From the NCBI RefSeq assembly GCF_003434055.1, contig NZ_QVEX01000027.1, forward strand, positions 1 to 48,007: 48,007 nucleotides of DNA. Direction: 5' to 3'. Below the pieces are notes generated by a model, which was not told where the DNA came from, made no database searches, and was given only the letters and a program-made list of their open reading frames with translations. Source of the stretch: Enterocloster aldenensis. Its GTDB lineage: Bacteria > Bacillota > Clostridia > Lachnospirales > Lachnospiraceae. The position numbers and the translations under genes are program-made. This document shows, piece by piece, positions 8,997-17,730 of the stretch (position 1 is the first letter of the stretch; every line of letters starts with the position of its first letter).

Positions 8997-9741
8997 CGTT
9001 CTCCCCCTCTGGTCCGGCCTCTTCTTCCGGTTCGGTCCGCAGCCATATCACTGCGCAGGCGTCATCCTTGGTATTGTTTAATGCAACCGTCCACACATGG
9101 TCCGGCTCCTGGCTGACATGGGGAATGATGACATCACCCAGCACAGCCGCTTTCTTATAGTCTGCCCGTATTTCCCTGATTTTAAGCCCTTCCGGGATAG
9201 ATTCCCTGGCCATATCCACATACTGGGCATTATTCACATGATGGTTGGTGTCAATATGATGCCGCGCCACCACAATCGGTTCCCCTGTCTCATAAATTTC
9301 CGGCACCGCTATCTTCCTGGGCGCCGGGCCCAGTTCAAGGGGCGCCTCCCTGTCTCCGTACGGCTCCGTGTCCTCCGGCCGCACCCGGATCGGCATGTTC
9401 TTCTCCGTATCATAGAGGAACCACACGGATGCAGCCCTGACACAGTCGCCGCCCGTTTCATCCCGGATCACAAAGTCGCGGTATCCGTAAATCCCCCTGG
9501 AGGAACAGTGCCATGTCCCTACCACCAGACGTTCCCCAAGCTTTGGATAGCGGTCAACCAAAATCCTCCAGGAGGACAGAAGCCACGCCCTGTGGCCGGT
9601 GTCCAGGTACTCCACCCCAACCCTTGCATCCTCTGACTGGAAGGTGCTGCAGTCCTGCATATAGTTGATGATCCCGGTAAGTGAGAGCTGCCCGCGTTCG
9701 TCCGTCTCACTGTAACGGACCCTGCTGTTAATCGTATACAT
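8989..9741 (-). CDS. Acyl-ACP thioesterase (FatA/FatB-like, double hotdog)
   Basis: About 250 residues. The N-terminal hotdog begins YTINSRVRYSETDERGQLSL and the second hotdog contains HHIDTNHHVNNAQYVDMARE, the usual acyl-ACP thioesterase signature with the catalytic Asn/His region. These enzymes release free fatty acids from acyl carrier protein. The ATG at 9741 is chosen because GAGGT lies just upstream and the conserved fold begins there; the reading frame is open 78 bases further but that part has no family likeness. It is the first gene of a two-gene unit with cvfB. Confidence 0.88.
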   Translation of the reverse strand: MYTINSRVRYSETDERGQLSLTGIINYMQDCSTFQSEDARVGVEYLDTGHRAWLLSSWRILVDRYPKLGERLVVGTWHCSSRGIYGYRDFVIRDETGGDCVRAASVWFLYDTEKNMPIRVRPEDTEPYGDREAPLELGPAPRKIAVPEIYETGEPIVVARHHIDTNHHVNNAQYVDMARESIPEGLKIREIRADYKKAAVLGDVIIPHVSQEPDHVWTVALNNTKDDACAVIWLRTEPEEEAGPEGENDD

Positions 9742-9831
9742 ATTTACCTCGTTCTGTGTTTCGTTTTGCCTTTCATCATGAATCCTATCATGAATCAGCG
9801 TACCAAGCCATTGTATCACATATAAAGCGGA

Positions 9832-11034
9832 TTATACAAGCCCTTCCGCCACCGCGGCAGCCTCCCGGGCAATCTCCAGTTCCTCATTGGTCTTTATGAC
9901 CAGCACATTGACCCGGGAGGTGCCGTCCGATATCTTCACAGCCTCTGCCTGCTCCCGGTTCTTTACCTCGTCAATGGCAATGCCCAGGTATTCCAGATAA
10001 CTGCATATCTCCTCACGTATATCGGAATCATTTTCACCGATTCCGGCCGTAAAGACAATGTTGTCCACGCCGTTCATGGCAGCGGCATAGCTGCCCACGT
10101 ACTTGGCCACCCTGTATGCGAATATCTCCCTGGCCAGGGCCGCCTTTTCATGGTATTTGATTTCCGCGTCCTTTAACTCCCGAAAGTCACTGGAAAAGTT
10201 CTTGGATATGCCCAGTACGCCGGATTCCTGGTTCAGTATGGCCACAATCTGGCGGATGTCCAGGTCCTCTTTTTTAGCAAGGTACTCCAGCGCCCCTGCA
10301 TCCACATCCCCGCAGCGGGTTCCCATCACCAGCCCTTCCAGAGGCGTGAAGCCCATGGAGTTATCCACCACCTGCCCGTATTTGACCGCACAGATACTGG
10401 CGCCGTTTCCCAGATGGCAGACAATGGTCTTCACCCGCCCCGGGTCCTGTCCCATGAACTGGGCCGCCCTGCGTGAAACATACTTATGGCTGATCCCATG
10501 GAAACCGTAGCGGCGTATTTTATGCCTTTCGTAGTATTTATAGGGAAGGCCGTACAGAAATGCCTTGGGTTCCATGGTCTGGTTAAATGCCGTATCAAAC
10601 ACCCCCACCATCAGGGTGTCCGGCATCAGCTGGCGGCAGGCCTCCACACCCACCAGATTGGCGGGGTTATGGAGGGGCGCCAGGTCATTGCACTCTGTCA
10701 TGGCATGGATGACTTCTTCGCTGATGACAACAGAGCCAGTGAACTTCTCCCCTCCGTGGACCAGCCGGTGGCCCACCACGTCAATCTCGGAAAACGCCCG
10801 GATCACACCCCTGTCCGGGTCTGACAGCGTGTCAAGGATGGTATGTACCGCCTGCTTGTGGTCCTCCATGGGAACCCGCTCCTTCAAGGAAACGCCTGTA
10901 TCTGTTTTATAGGTAAAGCGGCCGTCAATCCCAATCCGTTCACAAAGTCCCTTTGCAAGGACCCGCTCGGTTTCCGAATCAATCACCTGGAATTTCAGTG
11001 AGGAACTGCCGCTGTTGATAACCAGAATTTTCAT
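9832..11034 (-). CDS. ackA: Acetate kinase
   Basis: 400 residues, the usual length. The first motif is KILVINSGSSSLKFQVID, followed by GHRLVHGG (about 88-95), HNPANL, the phosphate-binding VCHLGNGASI segment and the C-terminal TAGIGEN motif. The enzyme interconverts acetyl phosphate plus ADP with acetate plus ATP and is the main ATP-forming step of acetate fermentation. The start at 11034 follows a strong GGGGAGG; the open frame upstream contains the promoter and is not coding. No phosphotransacetylase gene is adjacent, unlike many Clostridia where pta precedes ackA. Confidence 0.97.
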   Translation of the reverse strand: MKILVINSGSSSLKFQVIDSETERVLAKGLCERIGIDGRFTYKTDTGVSLKERVPMEDHKQAVHTILDTLSDPDRGVIRAFSEIDVVGHRLVHGGEKFTGSVVISEEVIHAMTECNDLAPLHNPANLVGVEACRQLMPDTLMVGVFDTAFNQTMEPKAFLYGLPYKYYERHKIRRYGFHGISHKYVSRRAAQFMGQDPGRVKTIVCHLGNGASICAVKYGQVVDNSMGFTPLEGLVMGTRCGDVDAGALEYLAKKEDLDIRQIVAILNQESGVLGISKNFSSDFRELKDAEIKYHEKAALAREIFAYRVAKYVGSYAAAMNGVDNIVFTAGIGENDSDIREEICSYLEYLGIAIDEVKNREQAEAVKISDGTSRVNVLVIKTNEELEIAREAAAVAEGLV

Positions 11035-11107
11035 GTGACCCTCCCCTTTCCCCTTGGAAATGCCTGAATACCCATCCTGTTGTCCCAGGAAAATACTTGT
11101 TAGGGAA

Positions 11108-11136
11108 ATTATATACCAGTTCCCTGACGGTGTCCA
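11108..11136 (-). promoter_or_regulatory. Sigma-A-type promoter of ackA
   Basis: On the minus strand TGGACA (11131-11136) and TATAAT (11108-11113) are separated by 17 bases, about 75 bases before the ackA start codon. It abuts the terminator of the preceding operon. Confidence 0.7.
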
Positions 11137-11137
11137 T

Positions 11138-11173
11138 AAAAATATGCGCCCGCTAAAGCGGACGCATATTTTT
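11138..11173. terminator. Bidirectional terminator between the asr-nar operon and ackA
   Basis: An 11-bp stem AAAAATATGCG/CGCATATTTTT plus an inner CCGC/GCGG stem with loop TAAA. The A and T runs allow function on both strands. It ends the operon 73 bases after the transporter stop. Confidence 0.85.
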
Positions 11174-11245
11174 ATGAAATGGGTATATGGAATGGATATA
11201 TGGAATAAGAATCCATCCATGACGCAAGGGTAAACCAGATGATTG

Positions 11246-12184
11246 TCAGCCCGCCTTCTTGCCGGTGCCAAAGAGCATTTTCAGGAAACCGAACAATACC
11301 ATGCCGATGATGGCCGTTGTCAGATAAATCTGTACACCGGCAATCTGTTTCACCACATAACCAAGGGTCTCCTGGCCCGCGCCCGTGAAAAAGGCAGCCG
11401 CCTTGTTGGAGGCCACGATCCCGATTGCCATGGGGAAGGTAAGCCCTGCAAAGCCAGGTGCAAAGGGAACTGCAAAAAATACGGGCAGCTTGATGATGAT
11501 GAATGCCAGGGAGGCAAGAACACAGAAAAACAGGATGCCCACAAGAGCCATGCTTGGTTCCTGGGCCAGGTTCAGGTAGCTTGCCAGGCAAAGGCTGCAG
11601 GGAGCCAGCACAATGGCCTGGGTGTGGCAGAACACCGGTTTTACTTCCCTTGTGGCCAGCCTCCACACCATGAAGGGGATGGTAATGGTGTAAATGCACA
11701 GGCCCCAGACCAGCACGGCCTTAGCCATGAAAGGAGGCAGCATGGCAGCCCCCACCACGGTGGATACCATGATTCCGTTAAATGTAACGAACCAGCTTGG
11801 GACAAAGGTATCAAGCTTCACTCCGCCAAACACATTATTAAACAGGAAAACCAGGATATGTACGGCGTGGATACAGACAGCCGCAATCAGGATGATCCTG
11901 GCAGGCCCCGGAGCCCAGTCCTTATAATAGCTGCACAGGATCATGGTTACCATGGTGATTCCCGCATAGAGGCTGGCCGGGACCGTATTCTTATATTCCC
12001 CCTTTGCAACGGAAGGGTAAAGGATGATTTTTCCCATATAACACAGCAGCACCGCCGTGGCCGCCCACATGGTCAGATGACGGATCCAGTCATATCCAAG
12101 TCCCTGATAGATATTGCTCAGCGTTGCCGCGCCCAGCATGGTGGCCACTACCGGGATGGGCATGTTTTTCAGTCTCTCTTTCAT
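11246..12184 (-). CDS. TDT-family (TehA/SLAC1/Ssu1-like) anion transporter
   Basis: 312 residues with about ten hydrophobic helices and short loops, matching the TDT superfamily by length and pattern (my judgement, moderate certainty). The start is the ATG at 12184, with AGGAGG about 10 bases upstream that overlaps the end of the previous gene. TDT members include the sulfite exporter Ssu1 and SLAC1 channels that pass nitrate and chloride. As the last gene of an operon with sulfite and nitrate-type reductases, uptake or export of sulfite, nitrate or nitrite is a reasonable inference; the exact ion cannot be read from sequence. Confidence 0.75.
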   Translation of the reverse strand: MKERLKNMPIPVVATMLGAATLSNIYQGLGYDWIRHLTMWAATAVLLCYMGKIILYPSVAKGEYKNTVPASLYAGITMVTMILCSYYKDWAPGPARIILIAAVCIHAVHILVFLFNNVFGGVKLDTFVPSWFVTFNGIMVSTVVGAAMLPPFMAKAVLVWGLCIYTITIPFMVWRLATREVKPVFCHTQAIVLAPCSLCLASYLNLAQEPSMALVGILFFCVLASLAFIIIKLPVFFAVPFAPGFAGLTFPMAIGIVASNKAAAFFTGAGQETLGYVVKQIAGVQIYLTTAIIGMVLFGFLKMLFGTGKKAG

Positions 12185-12188
12185 AGGC

Positions 12189-13436
12189 TTAAGCCTCCTC
12201 ATAATAGAATTCAAAGTTCTCCTTTGTATGGAAGAAATCTGAGTAATCAATCTCAAATAATGGCTTCTTCACTTTTGATACATCTATCTTCCCTGCAATC
12301 AGCTGGGTAAGCACACCGCCGTAGGACAGATCTCCCTGAAGGATGGCGCCGTATATCTTTCCGTTTTTATGGATGACCTTCCGGTAAATGCCGTCCTTGT
12401 CTTCCATGACCACATCATAGCTGTCATCCGGCCTTTCCGGGATTCCCAATGACATGGTGGGGATGCCCAGGAAATTCATGGTGGACTTGCTGGCAAAAAA
12501 GTCGTCCATGGTAGCCCTCCTGCCATTTGCCCCATGGCCCATTGCCATATTCACCGCAGCCACCATGCCCTGCTTCACTGCCGCGGGCCAGATGGGGGAA
12601 CGTCCGGTCACATCGCCTGCGCCGTATATGTCAGGAACACTGGTCTGCCCGTACCGGTCAATCACAAGGCCAAACCGGTCGCACTCCACATCGGACCCTT
12701 TCAGGAAATCAATGTTGGGGCGCACGCCTGCGGTGACGACCAGCATATCACATGCCAGTTCGGAACCGTCGGTCAGCTTCAGGGATGTGACGGTTCCCTC
12801 CTGCTGACACACTTCCCGGATGCCCACGCCCAGATGCAGGACGATACCTTTATGTTCCATGGCCTTTTCATAGGTTCCTGAACTTCTTGCATCCAGCTGT
12901 TTTGCCAGCAGATGCCCTTCCATCTCAACCAACCCCACCTTTTTCCCAAGGCGGAGGAATCCAACCGCTGCGTCCAGCCCCGTAAGGCCGCCGCCCATGA
13001 CCACGATGTGTTCCGCCTTCACGGCCCCTTTCTTAATGGCTTCCACTTCGTCCAGGTTATGGAAGCCGTACACGCCCTCTGTTCCCAACAGTCCCTTAAC
13101 GGCCGGCAGGAGCGTGTGGGAGCCGGTAGCAATCAGGAGCCGGTCATAGGCAATGCTGGTCCCATCTGAAAGGCATACCTGTTTTTCTTTATCATCCAGC
13201 CCCGTACAGGTGACGCCTTTTCTCCAGTCTGCCTTGTACCTGTCCTCAAAATCATCCTCTGCAAAACAGAGTTCCTCCTTTGTCCGCATATTGCCCAGAT
13301 AATGGTGCAGGATACATCTGGAATATATCGAGCTGTCCTTAGATACCAGGATGATTTCAGCTTCCGGACACTGCTTTCTCAGCTGCCGCACGCCGTTTAT
13401 CCCTGCGGCAGACGCGCCTAATACCACATATCTCAT
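12189..13436 (-). CDS. FAD/NAD(P)-dependent oxidoreductase (NarC/NirB N-domain-like)
   Basis: 415 residues of the pyridine nucleotide-disulfide oxidoreductase fold. Visible are the FAD site VVLGASAAGING (4-15), the NAD site VVMGGGLTGLDAA (about 145-157), and the second FAD motif YGAGDV (about 275). No redox CxxC of disulfide reductases is seen at the usual place, so it likely passes electrons from NAD(P)H to iron-sulfur proteins. It overlaps the ferredoxin-like gene by 4 bases, and the catalytic molybdenum gene lies before that. This three-gene set matches the NarA-NarB-NarC layout of soluble clostridial nitrate reductases (from family knowledge). Confidence 0.85.
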   Translation of the reverse strand: MRYVVLGASAAGINGVRQLRKQCPEAEIILVSKDSSIYSRCILHHYLGNMRTKEELCFAEDDFEDRYKADWRKGVTCTGLDDKEKQVCLSDGTSIAYDRLLIATGSHTLLPAVKGLLGTEGVYGFHNLDEVEAIKKGAVKAEHIVVMGGGLTGLDAAVGFLRLGKKVGLVEMEGHLLAKQLDARSSGTYEKAMEHKGIVLHLGVGIREVCQQEGTVTSLKLTDGSELACDMLVVTAGVRPNIDFLKGSDVECDRFGLVIDRYGQTSVPDIYGAGDVTGRSPIWPAAVKQGMVAAVNMAMGHGANGRRATMDDFFASKSTMNFLGIPTMSLGIPERPDDSYDVVMEDKDGIYRKVIHKNGKIYGAILQGDLSYGGVLTQLIAGKIDVSKVKKPLFEIDYSDFFHTKENFEFYYEEA

Positions 13437-13855
13437 TCATCCACCTCCTCCAGTGTGATTGCATTCATGGGACAGATTTCCACGCACATGGGCTTAGGGG
13501 TACCATCCTCCGTCCGGTGCACGCACATGTTGCATTTCATGATTTCCTTATGCTCCAGCCGGTCGCTCTTTAACACGCCGTAGGGACAGGCCATGATGCA
13601 CATATAACAGCTGGCGCACTTCTCCTTGTCATATTCCACAAAACCAGTATCCGGATCCTTATGCATGGCCCCGGTCATACAGGTGTAGGCACATTCCGGG
13701 CGCTGGCAATGACGGCAGAATATGGGCGCGCATTTTGCCCCGCTGTCAATGACCACCCGGTTCCTGGCATCGCAGCTTTCATGGCTGACCACACAGGCTG
13801 TGACACAGGTCAGGCAGCCAATGCAGCGGCTCCTGTCAATTTTTATCCGAAGCAT
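13433..13855 (-). CDS. Four-cluster 4Fe-4S electron transfer subunit (NarB/HycB-like)
   Basis: 140 residues with 16 cluster cysteines in four groups: CIGCLTCVTAC, CRHCQRPEC, CASCYMCIMACP and CNMC...CVEICP. This is the electron-wire subunit type of molybdopterin oxidoreductases. The ATG at 13855 is 8 bases from GGAGG; an ATG 6 bases earlier would be only 2 bases away. The gene starts inside the end of the catalytic subunit gene and overlaps the next gene, so all three are probably made in fixed ratio. It should carry electrons between the FAD subunit and the molybdenum enzyme in the cytoplasm. Confidence 0.88.
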   Translation of the reverse strand: MLRIKIDRSRCIGCLTCVTACVVSHESCDARNRVVIDSGAKCAPIFCRHCQRPECAYTCMTGAMHKDPDTGFVEYDKEKCASCYMCIMACPYGVLKSDRLEHKEIMKCNMCVHRTEDGTPKPMCVEICPMNAITLEEVDE

Positions 13856-15941
13856 ATGCATTTCCTCCTTCTATTTTCTCAAACCACACAGGTGTTGCCT
13901 TGTAGGACGGCTCCTTGGAATATGGGTCGTAAATGGATGGGGTAAGCCGGTTGCACTCAATGTAATGGATGGGCGCGTAAAGCTCCCCGGGCCTTACCTG
14001 CTCCGATATCCTGACCCTCAGATCGGCCTGCTGCCCGTTGGCGGAGTGGACCCGGACCCAGTTGTTTTCCTCAATATGCCCGGCGGCGGCCGTGTCCGGA
14101 TTCATATACAGGTATGCCTCCTTTGCCGACACATCCCCGATAAACCGCACCTCGCTGGTCCTGGACTGGGTATGCCACTGACCCACGCTGCCGCGTCCCG
14201 TGTTGAGCACATATGGGAACCCTTGCGTCGCAGGCAGCGGGTTCTCCTTAGGCGCTTCAAACTTAAACTGCGCCTTCCTGCTGGGTGTAAAGAAACAGCC
14301 GTCGCCGTAAAGCCTGCGCTCATCCTCGTCAAGGACATCCCCTTCCCTGAACGGCCACTGGATTCCGTGGGAATCCTCTAACATTTCCCAGGTAATGCCG
14401 GTAATGTCACAGGGCATGCCTTTTGAACATTTCTTCATCAGCTCAAAGCATCCCCTGGGGGTTTCCCAGCCATTCAGGAGACTGCCCATACCCAGGGCCT
14501 TTCCAACGCCCAGGATGGCCTCGTAGTCCGTAATCTCATTTTCCCCTTTCTCAAGGCAGGGGCGCATGGCGGAAAGGCGCCTCTCCAGGTTGATGTAGGT
14601 CCCCTCTTTCTTGATTCCCGGAACCACGGGGAAGAATACCGTACATTCCTCAGCGCTTTCAATGGTGTCATAGATATCCTGGACCACAAAGAGCTCCAGC
14701 TTCTTCACCGCGCTGGCAAATGTCTCGTTGTTGGTCCAGCTGTGCCTTGGATTGGTGCACAGGATCCATAGGCCTTTAATCCTTCCCTCATTGATCCCCT
14801 CAATGATCTGGTTATAGGTGGCTGTGGGCTTCTCAGCCAGCACGCCCTCGTCCACCCCCAGCGCCTTTGCCACACTGGCGCGCCTGGCCGGATTGGTGAA
14901 ATCCCCGCCCGCATAAAGCACAGCCGTATTGCTGTAGGCCCTGGAGCCCATGGCGTTGCACTGGCCTGTGATGGAATTGGCCCCGGTTCCCGGACGGCCT
15001 ATGTTGCCTGTCATCAGCGCGATGTTGATGATGGACTGGGCGGTGCGCACTGCCTCGTATCCCTGGTTCACGCCCATGGTCCACCAGAAGGAAACACGCT
15101 TCCCGCTGTGGATCAGCCCGGCCAGCTCAAGGACCTGCTCTTTTGAAAGCCCGGTCGTCTCCTCCACATTGTCCAGGGTGTAATCCTTCACGAACTCCTT
15201 AAATTCCTCATATCCTTCTGTGTGCGCTTCTATATATTCCTTACAGACATATCCCTTATCAATGAGCACCCCCGCCAGGATGTAGAACAGCCTCAGGTCC
15301 CCCCTGCATTTAACCGGATACCAGTAATCCGCGTTCATGGCTGTTTCTGATTTCCTGGGGTCAATGACAATCACCTTCTTGTCAGGGTTCTGGCGTACCC
15401 GTTTCCACAGGACCGGGTGGGCCACCACCGGATTGGCCCCCACGAATATGATGGTATCGGAAAGCTCCAGGTCCTTAAGCGTATATCCCGGCGCGTCAAA
15501 TCCATAACTCTGCTTATGCGCAACCACTGCGGTTGCCATGCACAGCCGGGTATTGCCGTCCACATTGGTCCCCAGATAATTCCTCATCACATGGCCGAAC
15601 AGTGCAAATTCCTCCATGGTAAGCTGACCCGTGCTGATTCCGGCCACGCTCTCTTTCCCGTATTTCTCCTGCAGTTCCTTCAGCTTATCCGCAACATGAG
15701 AAAAACCCTCATCCCATGTGACCTCCTTCATGGAACCGTCTGCCTGGCGTATCTTTGGAAGGGGCGATGTCTTTACCACGGTCTGCTGTCTGTCCAGGGA
15801 AAGCCCCTTGATGCAGCAGAACCCGTCATTGACCGGATACCCCTTGGTGGGCAGCACCTTCACGATCCGCCCATCCTCCACGTAAAAATCCATGTTGCAG
15901 TCCAGGGCACAGTAGTTGCAGGTTGATTGTACCTTTTTCAT
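13836..15941 (-). CDS. Molybdopterin oxidoreductase, nitrate reductase-like (NasA/NarA type)
   Basis: 701 residues, no twin-arginine signal, so cytoplasmic. The N-terminal 4Fe-4S motif is CNYCALDC with a later Cys in CCIKG. The region around 133 reads NTRLCMATAVV, which resembles the Cys molybdenum ligand of NasA/NapA nitrate reductases (NSRLCM) rather than the Cys-His or Sec-His of formate dehydrogenases. GQCNAMGSRAYSNT is also nitrate-reductase-like. The C-terminal MopB-binding domain spans about 580-690. It begins 21 bases after asrC. Nitrate reduction is the best reading; formate or another oxyanion is the alternative. No molybdopterin synthesis genes lie in the window. Confidence 0.82.
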   Translation of the reverse strand: MKKVQSTCNYCALDCNMDFYVEDGRIVKVLPTKGYPVNDGFCCIKGLSLDRQQTVVKTSPLPKIRQADGSMKEVTWDEGFSHVADKLKELQEKYGKESVAGISTGQLTMEEFALFGHVMRNYLGTNVDGNTRLCMATAVVAHKQSYGFDAPGYTLKDLELSDTIIFVGANPVVAHPVLWKRVRQNPDKKVIVIDPRKSETAMNADYWYPVKCRGDLRLFYILAGVLIDKGYVCKEYIEAHTEGYEEFKEFVKDYTLDNVEETTGLSKEQVLELAGLIHSGKRVSFWWTMGVNQGYEAVRTAQSIINIALMTGNIGRPGTGANSITGQCNAMGSRAYSNTAVLYAGGDFTNPARRASVAKALGVDEGVLAEKPTATYNQIIEGINEGRIKGLWILCTNPRHSWTNNETFASAVKKLELFVVQDIYDTIESAEECTVFFPVVPGIKKEGTYINLERRLSAMRPCLEKGENEITDYEAILGVGKALGMGSLLNGWETPRGCFELMKKCSKGMPCDITGITWEMLEDSHGIQWPFREGDVLDEDERRLYGDGCFFTPSRKAQFKFEAPKENPLPATQGFPYVLNTGRGSVGQWHTQSRTSEVRFIGDVSAKEAYLYMNPDTAAAGHIEENNWVRVHSANGQQADLRVRISEQVRPGELYAPIHYIECNRLTPSIYDPYSKEPSYKATPVWFEKIEGGNAYASDKN

Positions 15942-15962
15942 GCGTTCCTTACTCCTTCCCCA

Positions 15963-16925
15963 TTAATATTTTATCCCGCTCCAGTAAATCCGCTCCTCAA
16001 GTTCAGCCAGGTCCGGCAGGGACACGTCCTTAAGGGCCCACTTCTTAAACTCCTTAAACCCGGTCCGGTCCACGATGTACCCGATATGTTCCTTGCCGCC
16101 GGGCGCCTCCGGGTCAATGTATTCCTTCACATACTCATAGGTGTTTGTGATGATTTTTAAAATCCCCTCCTCATCCGCCCACTTGATGAAATCCTCCCCC
16201 ATGCGCGGATTCTTCTTGCCGGTCCTTCCAAGAAGGGTCAGGCGGTAATACTTTTTTTCACTGCGCACCCATGCCCTGGTAGGACACTGGATGACACACT
16301 CGCCGCAGCCAATGCACTTTTCATGATTCCTCTGCACCCGGTAGTTTACGGTTTTCAGGGCGCCGACCGATTTTTTCTCACAGGCTTTCACACAGGCGCC
16401 GCAGCTGACACAGCGGTCCTGCCTGTATTCCGGTTTTGTCATTCCCATGATGCCAAAATCATGCATCCTGACCTTGGCGCAGTCATTGGGACACCCGGTC
16501 AGGGCCACCTTTACATGAAGGTCATTGGGAAATACCGCCTTTTCAATCTTAAATGCAAATTCGCTGGTATCGTAGCAGGCATAGGGACAGACCTTATTGC
16601 CCACGCAGGCGGAAATATTCCTGGTACCCGACGCCGGATATCCGCGGCCCGGCTGGTCCTGGTTAATCCCGATGCCCTGTATGATGGGCTGTAAAAGCTC
16701 ATTTACCTTATCCATGTCCTCATACCGGATGCCTGGGATCTCAAACCCCTGACGCACCGTCATGTGGACGCTGCCATTACCATACTGCTGGGCAATCTCC
16801 TGTATCATTGACAGGTACCTTGCATCCAGGTGTCCGCCCGGCACCCTGACGCGGGATGCGGTCAGTCCGCGCTCCTTGGTGACGCGGAAGGCATTTTTCT
16901 TTAACTTCTTTGTATTGATATCCAT
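15963..16925 (-). CDS. asrC: Anaerobic sulfite reductase subunit C (siroheme)
   Basis: 320 residues. The nitrite/sulfite reductase ferredoxin-like half domain opens the protein. The siroheme/4Fe-4S ligands follow as ACVGNKVCPYAC and GCPNDC (about 116-165). Two ferredoxin clusters come next: CVSCGACVKACEKK and CIGCGECVIQCPT. Together with AsrA and AsrB it reduces sulfite to sulfide with NADH in the cytoplasm. The ATG at 16925 has AGGAGG 8 bases upstream; the longer open frame overlaps asrB and has no family likeness. Siroheme enzymes of this class can also act on nitrite, which matters because a nitrate-reductase-like gene follows. Confidence 0.93.
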   Translation of the reverse strand: MDINTKKLKKNAFRVTKERGLTASRVRVPGGHLDARYLSMIQEIAQQYGNGSVHMTVRQGFEIPGIRYEDMDKVNELLQPIIQGIGINQDQPGRGYPASGTRNISACVGNKVCPYACYDTSEFAFKIEKAVFPNDLHVKVALTGCPNDCAKVRMHDFGIMGMTKPEYRQDRCVSCGACVKACEKKSVGALKTVNYRVQRNHEKCIGCGECVIQCPTRAWVRSEKKYYRLTLLGRTGKKNPRMGEDFIKWADEEGILKIITNTYEYVKEYIDPEAPGGKEHIGYIVDRTGFKEFKKWALKDVSLPDLAELEERIYWSGIKY

Positions 16926-16935
16926 TACACGCCTC

Positions 16936-17730
16936 CTAATCCAACAGATTCTTTCCCACCGTATAGGGGAATACCGGTCCGTCCACGCAGACGTATTTAT
17001 CCCCGATGCGGCAGTGTCCGCATTTGCCGATCCCACAGCACATCTTCCGCTCATAGCTCACCCAGATATTCTCCTCCAGGAAGCCGCGCTCCAAAAGCCC
17101 TTTGACAGAGAAACGCATCATGGCCGGCGGTCCCACCACAATTGCCTTTGCGGATGAGGCATCCTTAAGGTCCAGGTCAGGTATGTACTTTGTCACGAGT
17201 CCCACCCGTCCTTCATAGCCATCCTCCGCCCCGTCCACGGTAAGGAACAGGTCCATGGTCTTTTCCCATTCTTTAAAGTCCGCCTGAAACAGGATATCAC
17301 CGGGACTTTTAAAACCAGCAATCATCGTCATGCCCCTTCGCTCCCCGGGATGATGGGAAAAATACTCCGCCACCCCGCGCACCGGCGACACCCCGGTGCC
17401 TCCGGCAATGATTACAAGTTCGCTGTCCTTATAATCATCCACATCAAAGCCATTTCCGTAAGGTCCGCGCATGAACAGGGAATCCCCTTCATATCGTTCA
17501 AATACCTCTCCGGTCACCCGGCCCACCCGCCGAATGGTCAGGTCCACGTAGTCCGGCCCAATCCCGCTGACCGAGATAGGTGCCTCGCCGTACTTTGGAA
17601 TGGACACCTGGAAAAACTGTCCCGGCTTCACTTTCCCGAAATACTCCATGGAAAAGGTGTACTCAATCTCCGTATGTTTTTTTACATTTACTATCTTTGA
17701 CAAAAATGGTGCATACTCCTGTCCCTTCAT
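16936..17730 (-). CDS. asrB: Anaerobic sulfite reductase subunit B (FAD/NAD, 2Fe-2S)
   Basis: 264 residues. It shows a ferredoxin-NADP reductase fold: FAD-binding barrel (about 10-100), the NAD site GGTGVSPVRGVAEY (about 110), and a C-terminal 2Fe-2S motif CCGIGKCGHC...C like dihydroorotate dehydrogenase electron-transfer subunits. It takes electrons from NAD(P)H for AsrA/AsrC. Its ATG overlaps the asrA stop (TGATG) and has AGGAGG upstream, so translation is coupled. Confidence 0.94.
   Translation of the reverse strand: MKGQEYAPFLSKIVNVKKHTEIEYTFSMEYFGKVKPGQFFQVSIPKYGEAPISVSGIGPDYVDLTIRRVGRVTGEVFERYEGDSLFMRGPYGNGFDVDDYKDSELVIIAGGTGVSPVRGVAEYFSHHPGERRGMTMIAGFKSPGDILFQADFKEWEKTMDLFLTVDGAEDGYEGRVGLVTKYIPDLDLKDASSAKAIVVGPPAMMRFSVKGLLERGFLEENIWVSYERKMCCGIGKCGHCRIGDKYVCVDGPVFPYTVGKNLLD

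Noticed and set aside
11035..11271. Possible 79-residue N-terminal extension of acetate kinase
   Set aside because: The region contains a promoter and a terminator, and the protein family begins at the methionine following GGGGAGG.
11243..12310. 355-codon frame on the plus strand opposite the TDT transporter
   Set aside because: It is His/Gly/Gln-rich with no fold-like pattern, typical of an antisense shadow of a hydrophobic protein gene.
13836..15941. Formate dehydrogenase assignment of the molybdopterin protein
   Set aside because: The expected Sec/Cys-His pair at the molybdenum site is not present; RLCMATAV is nitrate-reductase-like. There is also no in-frame TGA in the gene.
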